Positions 8,653-16,652 of a DNA stretch of 64,000 nt are shown one piece after another (position 1 is the first letter of the stretch; each line of letters opens with the position of its first letter). Origin of the DNA: Myxococcus xanthus (lineage in GTDB: Bacteria > Myxococcota > Myxococcia > Myxococcales > Myxococcaceae). The notes beneath the pieces are model-generated. The model had not been told where the DNA came from and did no database searches. It worked only from the letters and a program-made list of their open reading frames with translations. The position numbers were made by a program, and so were the translations under genes. Where the stretch lies: contig NZ_CP017174.1 in NCBI RefSeq assembly GCF_006402735.1, positions 2,173,001-2,237,000 of the forward strand, read 5' to 3'.

Positions 8653-8876
8653 AGTTGCAGTGCGTATGGTAGACTCCCGTGTGGTGTCAGTCCGACCGCT
8701 CCTGAGCTCTTCTCCGCCCATCGGTGTCCCCGTATCCGTCAACGTAGTGGTGATGGTTGCAGGGGAGTGTCGACCACTCGTCTTGACGCACTGTCTGGCG
8801 CGGCCTCGATGCGATAATTATGCAGCAGCCTCGTCTAGGGTAGGCACAGTGAATGTGACGCGATAGAACCGGCCAT

Positions 8877-9662
8877 TCAGCCTCCGTCTGAGGTAGTGCC
8901 ATTGATAGGGGCTGTGTCGTGTTTTTTTGAGGTGTGCCGCTGAATCATTGCGGCGCCTCGTTGTCGCAACTTAGCACGACGCTTCCCGAATACCTCGACT
9001 AGCACTTCTTCCAGCAATGGAATGGCTTCCAATATGTCACTCCTACTCAACTCGGCTCCGCTGTGGCTGCCCGCGTTTCCGAGCCATTTGATTGCCATTA
9101 AGAGGTGGCCAAGTTCGGGCTCGCGCGTCTGGTAGTCTTCGATGCGATGGTGAAGCTTTTTTTGTGGAATGCTGGCGTGGTCCAGCAGAAGTTCTATGCT
9201 GGCTCGGATTCGATTTGCACATGCTCCAGGATCACTCCAGAAGATACGCCAAGCTTGGTGTAGTGCTGCCGATATTTCAGGTGTACATTCTTCCGGAAGG
9301 GGCAGAATGGGCAGTTCTGGAGTGAAGAAATCAGGGCGATAGTTGGTAATGTAGAATGGGCCAAAGATCTGCTCGGTATCTGGATCGTCGTACTTGCCGC
9401 GCGACACGTCGTAGGTTCCGCAAGCCATTACCGGTGAACTGCAGTTCGGCTCCGTGCAGAGGAAAATAGCCGTAAAGTACCCCTGCTCGTTGTCCGGTTC
9501 CCATGCATCGATGTGGTGAGAGTCCTCGGAGTCTTTCGACTCGCGCTGCTTCAGCGCCGCCTTATCGAGCGCCAGCTTTCCTTGGTTACACTGAGGGCAT
9601 CGCCCAAATGGACCTGATTCCATCGTAAAGGTCTCTGGCCACGACTTCGCTTCGAAGTTCAT
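8877..9662 (-). CDS. DUF4145-type protein with N-terminal zinc-ribbon-like motif
   Basis: 261 residues. The N-terminus has a CxxC pair (RCPQCNQGK) and a later FLCTEPNC, which could bind one zinc. The C-terminal half (YRPDFFTPELPILPLPEE, ALHQAWRIFWSDPGACANRI, ELLLDHASIP, IKWLGNAGSHSG) follows the helical DUF4145 pattern often seen beside restriction-modification and other defence genes. Base composition is visibly more AT-rich than in the core genes, suggesting recent transfer. It is oriented against its neighbours, between two copies of the immunity tail. Biochemical role unknown. Confidence 0.7.
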   Translation of the reverse strand: MNFEAKSWPETFTMESGPFGRCPQCNQGKLALDKAALKQRESKDSEDSHHIDAWEPDNEQGYFTAIFLCTEPNCSSPVMACGTYDVSRGKYDDPDTEQIFGPFYITNYRPDFFTPELPILPLPEECTPEISAALHQAWRIFWSDPGACANRIRASIELLLDHASIPQKKLHHRIEDYQTREPELGHLLMAIKWLGNAGSHSGAELSRSDILEAIPLLEEVLVEVFGKRRAKLRQRGAAMIQRHTSKKHDTAPINGTTSDGG

Positions 9663-9947
9663 GGTCTAGGAGTATGCCAGAAGGGTGATGCGAGGAGTCC
9701 TCCACCCTCTTCTTCCCTGGGACGCCCGAGACACCTCTCAGAGGAAGAGCCTTCCCCTCGCGGGGCGCCTACCGGCCCTCGCCTACCTTTGTGGTATCCA
9801 CCCACATGGGCCAGAGAGGTACCGGAACTACCGGCTGGGACATAGCCGCTGTCTTCACCCAGCGCACGCGCGGCCCCCGGGTCAAGATAACCCCTTGCGG
9901 TGCGCCCCTATAGTTCGTCCGCAGTCTACTGCATTGCAACCATGGAG

Positions 9948-9956
9948 TGGTATAAT
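9948..9956 (+). promoter_or_regulatory. Extended -10 promoter element for the CCCH-finger gene
   Basis: TGGTATAAT combines a perfect TATAAT (9951-9956) with the extended-10 TGn, giving an expected transcript start near 9963 and a leader of about 40 bases before ATG 10002. No good -35 is seen. The rest of 9663-10001, the gap between two divergent genes, shows no gene I can support. Confidence 0.45.
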
Positions 9957-10001
9957 AGACCACGGAGTTGTACGGACTGCTGTTGTGCTCGGGGGAGGAT
10001 C

Positions 10002-10805
10002 ATGGAGAGGCCCAAGCTGTTTCCGCTTAGGGATATCGATGCATTTGGCTCAGTAGAGATCCAGGATGCCATTGATGTGGCGCCTGAACTGTTTGGCTTC
10101 CGAGATGCTGTTGGCACTATCATTCAAGCGATTCATGGTCTGCCGGAGGCACTCGATTGCGAACTGCGCCAGATCGAAGTGTATCTGGGGCGCGCTGGGG
10201 GCGCTGCGGAGTTGCTCAAGAATCGATGGAAGGTCCGCCTCAAGAGTTTTGATTCTGCACCCTCCACACATGCCATGGCCCTATTTCGAAGCTCAACAGC
10301 TCGATTGAGAAGAGGAGGGTGGGAACGGGCAGCACATCGAATCATTGGGGCATTGAAACGCAACAGCGCTCTGTGCTGTGCTAATGCGGTGGCAGGAAGC
10401 AATGGGGCATGGCCCGCAGCTCGCCAGACGACCATTTATCTAGTTGCGCGTAAGAAGCCAGGCAGGGCTGGTGAGATCAGTGATGCGTCAGTGAATCGGG
10501 CGATTCGCGAGTTGATGGATGAACGGGACATTGATTCGGACGCTCTCGTTGAAGCCGGACGGCTTATCCCGAACAGATTTGCCACGCTTGACCTTGAGGT
10601 TGCAGAAGTTCCTAGATTTGATTTGGAGCCGGAATCAAATGCTCTTGCTTGCCGAGAGTCGGACTGTGACTATCCTGCGCGACCAGGCAACTTTGGGTTT
10701 TGTGGCTACCATCGCCGTGTTTCGTCAGAGCAAAAATGCAGGGAGCCGGGCTGCAGATTTGCGCCGCATCCCCGGAACTATGGTTTCTGCAGACGACATC
10801 GGTGA
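10002..10805 (+). CDS. Unknown protein with two C-terminal CCCH zinc-finger repeats
   Basis: 267 residues from ATG 10002, chosen because GGGGGAGG lies just upstream and a TATAAT promoter precedes it. The body matches no family I recognise (MERPKLFPLRDIDAFGS; later ASVNRAIRELMDERDIDSDA). The last about 50 residues carry two copies of one motif, C-x4-C-x11-C-x2-H: CRESDCDYPARPGNFGFCGY with His next, then CREPGCRFAPHPRNYGFCRR with His next. Short fingers of this kind occur in nucleases and DNA-binding proteins of mobile elements, so nucleic-acid binding is a fair guess. AT-rich relative to the core genome. It is followed directly by tail copy 2. Confidence 0.6.
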   Translation: MERPKLFPLRDIDAFGSVEIQDAIDVAPELFGFRDAVGTIIQAIHGLPEALDCELRQIEVYLGRAGGAAELLKNRWKVRLKSFDSAPSTHAMALFRSSTARLRRGGWERAAHRIIGALKRNSALCCANAVAGSNGAWPAARQTTIYLVARKKPGRAGEISDASVNRAIRELMDERDIDSDALVEAGRLIPNRFATLDLEVAEVPRFDLEPESNALACRESDCDYPARPGNFGFCGYHRRVSSEQKCREPGCRFAPHPRNYGFCRRHR

Positions 10806-10857
10806 GTGCCACCGGGTGCCGGAGGCGGCATTCTCTCACGCTCCTGGTGGCCCGAAA

Positions 10858-11072
10858 CGTTAGGACACGTCACCAACCTGGGAGACATTCTGTCGCGGCG
10901 GCTGAGCGGGACGTGGGTGCTGCGGCAGAAGCTGGAGAAGTCCCAGGTGCGCGTTGGGAAGCGCGTCTGGCTGCCCTTCCTCCGCGCGCGCCGGTACATG
11001 CAGTCGCGCGAGTCGCTGTTGGAGTACTCGCTCACCCAGTTCTTCCATGAGGTGGAGCGGCATCGTGAGTAA
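10858..11072 (+). pseudogene. Immunity-tail copy 2 (3' fragment)
   Basis: A fragment of the immunity C-terminus begins around 10858, shortly after the CCCH-finger gene, and reads LGDILSRRLSGTWVLRQKLE, RVWLPFLRARRYMQSRESL and SLTQFFHEVERHR before a stop at 11070-11072. The frame is intact but there is no proper start; the first residues from GTG 10806 are unrelated. It is the most divergent copy and lacks the downstream hairpin. Confidence 0.7.
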
Positions 11073-11379
11073 CCGGAAATTCGACATGTGGGCAGTGGTG
11101 GGTGTTGACTGGTGCGCTGATTGCGGCGTGGTCACTCGCGTGGGGTATGATGACGTTAGGGGTAGGCTCAGCTAGTCAACTTACCGAGTTCTGCCTCGGT
11201 TCCTGGTGCGCTTGAGTCTCCGTCAATAGGTCTGCCTTCTTAGCGCAGCGCTCGCTCGGCATCATGGATGGGGCTGCGGACTAGATGCTCTCATGACGCA
11301 GCGAGCAAGTTGTTGACAGGTGCTGTTCTCTGAACGATCCCAGTACCATGTCGCGAAACCTTTCGAGTAGGCTTACTAA
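11073..11379. other. Intergenic stretch before the SIR2 gene
   Basis: About 300 bases with stops in all frames and no RNA or clear repeat. TTGACA occurs near 11313 but no good -10 lies 16-18 bases beyond it, so I do not call a promoter. Confidence 0.5.
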
Positions 11380-12586
11380 ATGAAAAGGCGAGTTTGGATT
11401 CTCGGTGCAGGTTTCAGCAAGCCCCTTGGGGGGGCCACTGCTGCCCGAGTTGATGCGCTTTGAGGTTCGGAACCACCTCGAGGCTTCTTACCCAAAGAAG
11501 GTCTATAAAAAGCTGGATGCCAGCCGGTACGATCTCGTATTGGATCTCTACGGATACGGGTGTCGCTTTAGAGACGGGCGCAAGCCAGTTGCCTCCTTTG
11601 CGGACATTGTCGGCGAGCTTATTTGGAGTGATGCGGAGGAGTTCCTTGAGTATCTGGATGTTGCTGCCGCAGGTGGGCCCAACTCCGCCGCCTTCAAGCG
11701 GCTCGCTTACATCATCTCGATGTGGTTTCACCCGATGCATGGTCCACATCCTTTGGTCACAAAGGAGGATGCCTTTGCGTTGTCTGGGGCTGCCAAGCGT
11801 CTGATTGCAGGATCCTGTTCTGCGTTTCTGTCAAATGTGAATGTGGATACCGAGCGCTGGGAGCCGTTTGTTAAATGGGCAGAGCAGCTCGGGGGAAATG
11901 ATACGGTCATTACGTTTAATTATGATTGCGTGCCTGAGATGCTTGGCGCACGTTCGAAAACGATCAGAGTCGTAGGGCTAGGAGAGGGTAGGGCGAGCCA
12001 GAGTCCCGCGGCCAGATTGCTGAAGCTGCATGGTAGCGTGGACTGGAAAGTGGTTCGTCAAGGGCCAGGCCCCTTTACCGAGCAGCCTACTGGTGATGAA
12101 ATTGTTTCTGTTGAAACAGGCATGGCTCCCGATTTCTCACTCGTGTGTGAGGATCATGAGTTGGCCATTGCTAGCCCAGGTCCGCTCAAGAGGGCTGTCT
12201 CGGCTGGTTGGCTTGCTCAGCTTTGGGACCTTGCCATTGAGTCTATTCGAGAGGCCGATGCCATTGTTTTTATTGGTTATCGGTTTCCTCCTTCAGATAG
12301 CAGTGCCCGAGAGCGACTGTTGGGGGCTATCAGGAGAAACGGCAGCCCATATCTTGCTGTGCATACGGTGCTCGGCCCTGACTCACCGGATCAGCGACGC
12401 CTCAAGCAGCTCCTGCGCTTCTCTTTGGCAGACCGCCTGCAGCAGCCTATTGGCAAGCGCCCGGAATCGGCCTCAACAGTAGTTCCGAGTTACACTTTTA
12501 TTGATCATCCACTTTATGGGCAGGATTTCTTGTCGGTGTTCCTAATGAGCTGGGTTACAGATGCATGGCGGGTGCAGCCGGTCTGA
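11380..12586 (+). CDS. SIR2-domain protein (defence-type NADase candidate), frameshifted at a G7 tract
   Basis: ATG 11380 starts MKRRVWILGAGFSKPLGG, the nucleotide-binding GAGxS/GxPL opening of SIR2-like proteins. A run of seven G (11428-11434) then throws the frame off; with six G it continues as PLLPELMRFEVRNHLEA for about 400 residues in all. Later motifs fit the family: DTVITFNYDCVPEML, RLLKLHGSVDWKV, and DAIVFIGYRFPPSDSSARE. Stand-alone SIR2 proteins of this kind are often phage-triggered NAD+ hydrolases. As read, the product would end after about 26 residues; GTG 11405 could give a form lacking the first motif. It is AT-rich and lies between two immunity-tail copies. Slippage, inactivation and sequencing error are all possible. 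Confidence 0.7.
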
Positions 12587-12767
12587 TTCCGTCGAGCCTC
12601 GCGCGTTGAACGTGCGTGAGGTGGTGGAACTGAGAGGGGAGCAGAGTAGCAAACTGGATGCGTGCTTCCGTACGACCGAGGACCCGCATGCTTTGCTATA
12701 GGTGTCAGTTGGAGTTACTTGGCAGATGTCTGAGGACGGCACGGATCCGGTGCGTCGCCGTAACGGT

Positions 12768-13150
12768 TACTACGGCGACCTGTCCGAGAGCCTCGTGCCG
12801 GCACTGCACACCAAAGCGCCCAACATTTTTCGACGAGGCGCCCGAGGCCCTCACCGCTCACGGACCTCGACTTCTACTTCTGGAGGGAAGACTTCCCCGA
12901 ACGGTACGAGCGGCACCTCATCGATGGACACACCGCACCGGCGCTCGGAGTCTGTCTGGGAGATGTGCTAGTGCGGCGGTTGGGCGGGACATGGGTGCTG
13001 CGGCAGAAGATGGAAGAGTCCCAGGTGCGGGTGGGCAAGCGCGTCTGGCTACCCTTCCTCCGCGCCCGCCGGTACATGCAGTCCTGCCAGTCGCTGCTGG
13101 ACTACTCGCTCACGCAGTTCTTCCACGAGGTGGAGCGGTACCGGCCTTGA
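12768..13150 (+). pseudogene. Immunity-tail copy 3 (frame-broken)
   Basis: This copy starts at about YYGDLSESLVPALHT and is longer than copy 2. It needs two frame changes: after HTKAPNIF near 12830 and around a small duplication CTCACCGCTCAC near 12855. It then reads LDFYFWREDFPERYERHLID and LVRRLGGTWVLRQKMEESQV to VERYRP and a stop at 13150. It cannot make a full protein. The matching hairpin follows it. Confidence 0.7.
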
Positions 13151-13168
13151 CTGCGGCTTCCTCCCTGC

Positions 13169-13196
13169 GCGCGCCAGGCGGTATTGGCTGGCGCGC
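13169..13196 (+). terminator. Hairpin after tail copy 3, twin of the one at 8625
   Basis: GCGCGCCAG and CTGGCGCGC again pair over nine bases, with the loop GCGGTATTGG replacing GCGGCAGTGG. Its conservation shows that copies 1 and 3 share sequence past the stop codon. Confidence 0.5.
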
Positions 13197-13267
13197 ACTT
13201 CTCATTGTGGCAGGCGACAGTGGTCAGGGTGAAGTGCAGCCTGGCTGAGTTGCTCCCGGCTGCGTGA

Positions 13268-13551
13268 GTCGCGCACTTAGAAGGCGTATCAAAATGGTTT
13301 TGGGGAGAAGCGAAGTGGGCCTCCGAGTTCATCGAAACCATCCTTGAAGACTGGTCTGGTCAGCCTGTCGGCTGCATGTTCATGATCGACAAAGGCCGAA
13401 TCTGCCGGGCGTATGAAGCGGACCTTCCGCCTTTCTACGGGCCGCCAGCCAGACTCAATTCAGACAGTGGCATTCCGTGGTATGTACCCCTGATGGTCAA
13501 CAAGATTCGGGGCTTCGGATTTCGACTGCACATAGAACGGATAAGACGATG
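13268..13551 (+). pseudogene. 5'-truncated gene of unknown function, coupled to the next gene
   Basis: An open frame from the TGA at 13265 to TGA 13549-13551 has coding character but no start until internal ATGs near 13376. It reads GVSKWFWGEAKWASEFIETI, EDWSGQPVGCMFMIDKGRIC, RAYEADLPPFYGPPARL and PLMVNKIRGFGFRLHIE. Its stop overlaps the probable ATG of the UPF0489-like gene (ATGA), as in a real operon. The missing 5' end lies just beyond tail copy 3, so the gene probably lost its start when that junction formed. No family recognised. Confidence 0.45.
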
Positions 13552-14241
13552 AGGGAAGTCGACTTCAGTCAACTCAAGGCCGATGACGAATTTCTGTCGG
13601 ACCTCGGAGCGGACGTGTGGCTCATGGATAATCATCGCTGGGCATTCCTCGTTTGGACGCGCTTCGGCCGTGAGCGCGGGATCGAACGCTTTTCACTAAT
13701 CCATGCTGACCACCATTGGGATGGTGTCAATGACTTTTATGAACGCGAGGAAGAGCGAGCCAGACTTCTAGCCGCCGACCTCGTGGAGATCGAGGCGATG
13801 GTTCGCAACAAAGAGTTCATTCAGTTTGACTCGTTTATCGCGCCAGCCGTGATCCGAAAGCTCGTGACAGAGGTGCACTTCTTTTGCAGGCAGACGGACA
13901 CTGAGGTGGGCCTTGATGAACAGCTGCTCATCGCCACAGGAGCCCGCCAATACGTTCACAACGACCCCGGCCAGCTTGCCTCGGTCCGGTTCGAAGATCC
14001 CATAATCTTCGACCTTTGCCTTGACTTGTTCAATCGAACGAACAAGTGGGCAACCGGGGATCTCTGGACCGACGACGAGATTGATGGCTTTCTTCAGAAT
14101 GTTCGCCCCGTCATCGAACGTGCTGACCTTGTAACGGTGTCGCTTTCATTTGACTACTCGGGTACCGCCGCCGATACGCGTCACCTCGCCGGGCTCGTTG
14201 TTCCACGAATAGTGCAATGGCGGTCCACGCACAATTGCTGA
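13548..14241 (+). CDS. UPF0489-like protein
   Basis: About 230 residues from the ATG overlapping the stop of the preceding fragment. The pattern WLMDNHRWAFLVW, FSLIHADHHWDGVNDFYE and TVSLSFDYSGTAADT resembles the UPF0489 (C5orf22-like) family, in which Asp/His-rich motifs form an arginase-like metal site. EVDFSQLKADDEFLSDLGAD opens the protein. Base composition is lower in GC than the core. An alternative upstream GTG at 13477 would overlap the preceding fragment and has no ribosome site. The role in the island is unknown. Confidence 0.55.
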
Positions 14242-14308
14242 CGAATCTGAACTAATTCCACTCGGTCACTTTCAGAATGCGTGAGGGTGGGCGGACTGTT
14301 CCCTAGGC

Positions 14309-14371
14309 ATGACGCCAACACAGTTGAAGCGGTTGGAGGGAGAGCTGGAGAGCTTCCTTTACAACGCCTAA
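14309..14371 (+). pseudogene. N-terminal stub of an IS701-like transposase
   Basis: ATG 14309 encodes MTPTQLKRLEGELESFLYNA and stops. MTPxQLKxLExELExFL is the usual opening of IS701-type transposases. The coding sequence is lost at about 14356, where the IS5-type element seems to begin, so one IS probably landed in another and the rest was deleted. Confidence 0.5.
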
Positions 14372-15227
14372 CGAAAGTGCGGACCGGACTGGTCAGTAGC
14401 AAGGGCCGTCTCCAGCTTGAGGAGCATGGTCCGCGAACTCGTTCCCGACGCCTTCTGGCAGCGCGTGGCGCCGCTGCTGCCTCCGCCTCGGCCCAAGAAG
14501 AAGCTGGGTCGTCCTCGTGCGGACGACAGGGCGGCGCTTGAGGCCATCGTCTTCGTGCTTCGAAGCGGCATCCCGTGGGAGATGCTGCCTCGCAAGCAGC
14601 TCGGCCTGTCAGGCATGACGGCCTGGCGCAGGTTGGAGGAGTGGACCCGGGCCGGCGTGTGGGAAAAGCTCCAGGAGAGGCTACTGGATGAGTTGGGGCT
14701 TCGCGGCAAGGTGGACTTCTCCCGCGCCTCCATCGACTCCTCGTCCGTGCGGGCGTCAAAAAGGGGGCCCTCACGGGCCCAAGCCCGACGGATAGAGCGA
14801 AGGCGGGTAGCAAGCATCATCTTCTCGTAGAGGCCCACGGCCTGCCTTTCACCGAGTCGGTGACAGCAGCCAACGTGCACGACACGCACGAACTCTTCCC
14901 GCTCGTCGACTCCGTGCCCGCAGTGCGGATGCCTTCTGGGCAGCGCCGCTTTCGCCCGGCAAAACTCCACGGCGACAAGGCGTACGCCTCCAGGAAGAAC
15001 CGGAGCGGGCTTCGCCTGCGCGGCATCGCCGCTCGCATCGCACGTCCGGGGGTTGAGTCCAAGGAGCGGTTGGGCCGCTACCGTTGGGTGGTGGAGCGCA
15101 CCTTGGCGTGGAAGAACCAACTGCGCCGCCTTCGTGTCCGCGACGAGCGCAGGGATGATGTTCACTTCGGCTTCCTCGTCCTTGGCTGCTGCATCATGCT
15201 CCTCCGTCGCCTCTGTCCTGGTAAAGG
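14356..15227 (+). mobile_element. IS5-family (IS427-like) insertion sequence
   Basis: Two overlapping frames encode an IS5-type transposase joined by a -1 shift. The edges are approximate: CCTTTAC occurs at 14356-14362 and its complement at 15221-15227, giving about 870 bp, a normal size for the group, but the inverted repeats are short and imperfect and I see no clear target duplication. Confidence 0.5.
14426..14830 (+). CDS. IS5-type transposase, first frame (orfA)
   Basis: Starts MVRELVPDAFWQRVAPLLPP and continues GRPRADDRAALEAIVFVLRS, IPWEMLPRKQLGLSGMTAWR, the DUF4096-like N-terminal region of IS427-group transposases. VDFSRASIDSSSVRA supplies the first catalytic Asp. After residue about 111 the zero frame becomes an unlikely basic tail, while the -1 frame continues the transposase. 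Confidence 0.75.
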   Translation: MVRELVPDAFWQRVAPLLPPPRPKKKLGRPRADDRAALEAIVFVLRSGIPWEMLPRKQLGLSGMTAWRRLEEWTRAGVWEKLQERLLDELGLRGKVDFSRASIDSSSVRASKRGPSRAQARRIERRRVASIIFS

Positions 15228-15231
15228 GTGA
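14758..15231 (+). CDS. IS5-type transposase, -1 frame (orfB)
   Basis: The -1 frame entered at the A5 run (14758-14762; zero frame TCA AAA AGG, shifted frame AAA AAG GGG) reads KKGALTGPSPTDRAKAGSKH, HLLVEAHGLPFTESVTAANV, then LHGDKAYASRKN with the second Asp and ERLGRYRWVVERTLAWKNQL with the catalytic Glu. Programmed -1 frameshifting to make OrfAB is usual in this group. The C-terminus LLRRLCPGKG may be slightly altered at the element's end. Confidence 0.75.
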   Translation, partial: KKGALTGPSPTDRAKAGSKHHLLVEAHGLPFTESVTAANVHDTHELFPLVDSVPAVRMPSGQRRFRPAKLHGDKAYASRKNRSGLRLRGIAARIARPGVESKERLGRYRWVVERTLAWKNQLRRLRVRDERRDDVHFGFLVLGCCIMLLRRLCPGKG

Positions 15232-15411
15232 GCAGCGCCCAGCGGAAGTCAGAGGCATCGAACACACTGCCGTTCAGCTCGCTCTGGACCCTCTTGGGTA
15301 TTTGGCATTCCCCGCGCGGCATGGAGGAACTGCCGCTCATCGTGGGCGCAGTAGCGAGTGAGCCTGCCCCCGATTCCGTAGACACCCAAGATCTGATGGA
15401 AAGGGTGTCCA

Positions 15412-15513
15412 ATGTCGGCGAGTGACGCGAAGCAGAAGAAGCTCCGGAGGTCGCGCCGGAAGTTCAAGGACGGCGCGGTGAAGCTGGTGCTGGACGAGGG
15501 GCTCAGGCGATAA
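15412..15513 (+). pseudogene. N-terminal stub of an IS3-type orfA
   Basis: ATG 15412 encodes 33 residues, with RRSRRKFKDGAVKLVLDEG, the typical IS3 orfA helix-turn-helix opening, then an early stop. No downstream transposase is present. It marks another decayed insertion. Confidence 0.55.
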
Positions 15514-15564
15514 CTGCCGGCGGTTTTTCTGGCGGCGTTCGCGTCATCCACGCGCGGCGTGGAG

Positions 15565-16041
15565 CTACCGCTGTCGTGGCGGTGCGTTCGCGTTGTCCAT
15601 GTCCGAGACGATCAGCCACGGCCCACCGGGTGCACGACGCAGGGTGAGGGTGAATTTTCCCGTGTCGTCGGCTCTATTGCCGTAACCGTATGCGCCGATG
15701 ATGTAGCCGCTGGTGCTTTCGGTGGCAAACGCAAGCGCACGTAGCTGCAATGGACCGCCTCCTTGGCCCTCATAGGCGGCCCGGATGGCCGCACGACCAC
15801 GGACAGGCGGGCGATTGCTCTGTAGTACGAACCCATCCTCCGCGAACAGCGAGGCAAGTGCGGCCGCATCGCCTGCGCGCCATGCACGCTCGTAGTCGCG
15901 CAGCACGCGGTCCAGCGCAGGTGGCAATGCGACATCGGGAAGTCGTACGGATGCGGCAGGTGCTGAGGTGCTCTGCGCCATAAGTGGCTCAGGCAACAGC
16001 ATCAAGCCGAGGACGACGAACGGAAGGCTATGGCGGCTCAT
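15565..16041 (-). CDS. Secreted NTF2-like (SnoaL/DUF4440-type) protein
   Basis: 158 residues with a signal peptide (MSRHSLPFVVLGLMLLPEPL, then MAQS). The mature part has the NTF2-like fold signature: a long helix ALDRVLRDYERAWRAGDAAA, LASLFAEDGFVLQSNRPPV, GRAAIRAAYEG, and beta strands ending WLIVSDMDNA. Secreted members often bind small ligands or act as stress-related domains; no catalytic residues can be named. It is alone, between IS debris and a gene-poor stretch. Confidence 0.75.
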   Translation of the reverse strand: MSRHSLPFVVLGLMLLPEPLMAQSTSAPAASVRLPDVALPPALDRVLRDYERAWRAGDAAALASLFAEDGFVLQSNRPPVRGRAAIRAAYEGQGGGPLQLRALAFATESTSGYIIGAYGYGNRADDTGKFTLTLRRAPGGPWLIVSDMDNANAPPRQR

Positions 16042-16610
16042 GGACCTCGATCACGGGTGGGTGGTGGGTGTGGCGCCGAATGAGTTGGAGCGAACGCCAT
16101 AGAAGCAGAGTCTTAGCGCTCTCGGGGGGCTCTGGAAGGGTGGGCCGGCCGCCTCGCGAGAAGGGCGAGCACCCCCCGTGAAACGGCGGCGGAGGCGGCT
16201 GATCCGGGGCCTCTGAAGGCACCTTCACTTAGAGTATTGATTGAGAGGGTCGCCGCAGGGCGTGCGTTGCCCCCCCTTGAGGACCAGCAAAGCAGGTGAG
16301 AGATGAAATCAAAAAGCAGAGAGAGACGCCTTCCCAGAAACCCCAGAGCGGAAAGAGCGGGTCTTCAGGGGAATGTTGTTAACCGCCTCCCCAAAAGTTA
16401 ACAGCACCTGTTAACCACTCTCGGCCTCTCTCTCCCCAAAACGGGTGAAAGAGCGGTCCAGAGAGCCCAATCGGCGGCGGAGAAGAGGGGGCATCTCGCT
16501 CTGCGAGGCTGAGAGCCGAGAGGGCCCTCTTCAGCACCGCGAGCCAAAATCCCTTGTGATTCAGGGACTTAAGCACGAAGGCCCCGCGACTTTCATCGCG
16601 AGGCCCGTGT
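16042..16610. other. Gene-free stretch with GTTAAC repeats
   Basis: I find no convincing gene here. It contains an AG/CT-rich low-complexity zone and three GTTAAC hexamers at 16378, 16397 and 16410. The last two lie in a perfect inverted repeat, TTAACA-GCACC-TGTTAA (16398-16414). Confidence 0.6.
16398..16414. promoter_or_regulatory. Inverted repeat TTAACA-N5-TGTTAA
   Basis: A perfect 6-bp dyad with a 5-base centre in an otherwise featureless GC-rich gap; a third GTTAAC lies 20 bp away. It has the form of a dimeric repressor operator, but no regulated gene is obvious. Confidence 0.25.
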
Positions 16611-16645
16611 AAAACAAAAGGGCCCTACCGGTTGGTAGGGCCCTT
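16611..16645 (-). terminator. Rho-independent terminator of tRNA-Asn
   Basis: On the minus strand a perfect 12-bp stem (AAGGGCCCTACC with GGTAGGGCCCTT, 4-base loop) is followed by TTTTGTTTT. It begins eight bases beyond the tRNA 3' end. One of the best terminators in the window. Confidence 0.9.
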
Positions 16646-16652
16646 CGTTCAG

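Noticed and set aside
9685-10056. Plus-strand 123-codon frame before the CCCH-finger gene
   Set aside because: No motif, and it overlaps the probable promoter and start of the real gene in another frame.
11313-11345. Sigma-70 promoter with TTGACA for the SIR2 gene
   Set aside because: No acceptable -10 at 16-18 bases; the nearest TA-rich hexamer is too far.
15228-15425. Plus-strand 65-codon gene after the IS5 element
   Set aside because: No family match, and it lies between two IS remnants; more likely non-coding debris.
16379-16576. Small minus-strand gene upstream of tRNA-Asn
   Set aside because: 65 codons with no ribosome site and low-complexity composition, overlapping the GTTAAC dyad.
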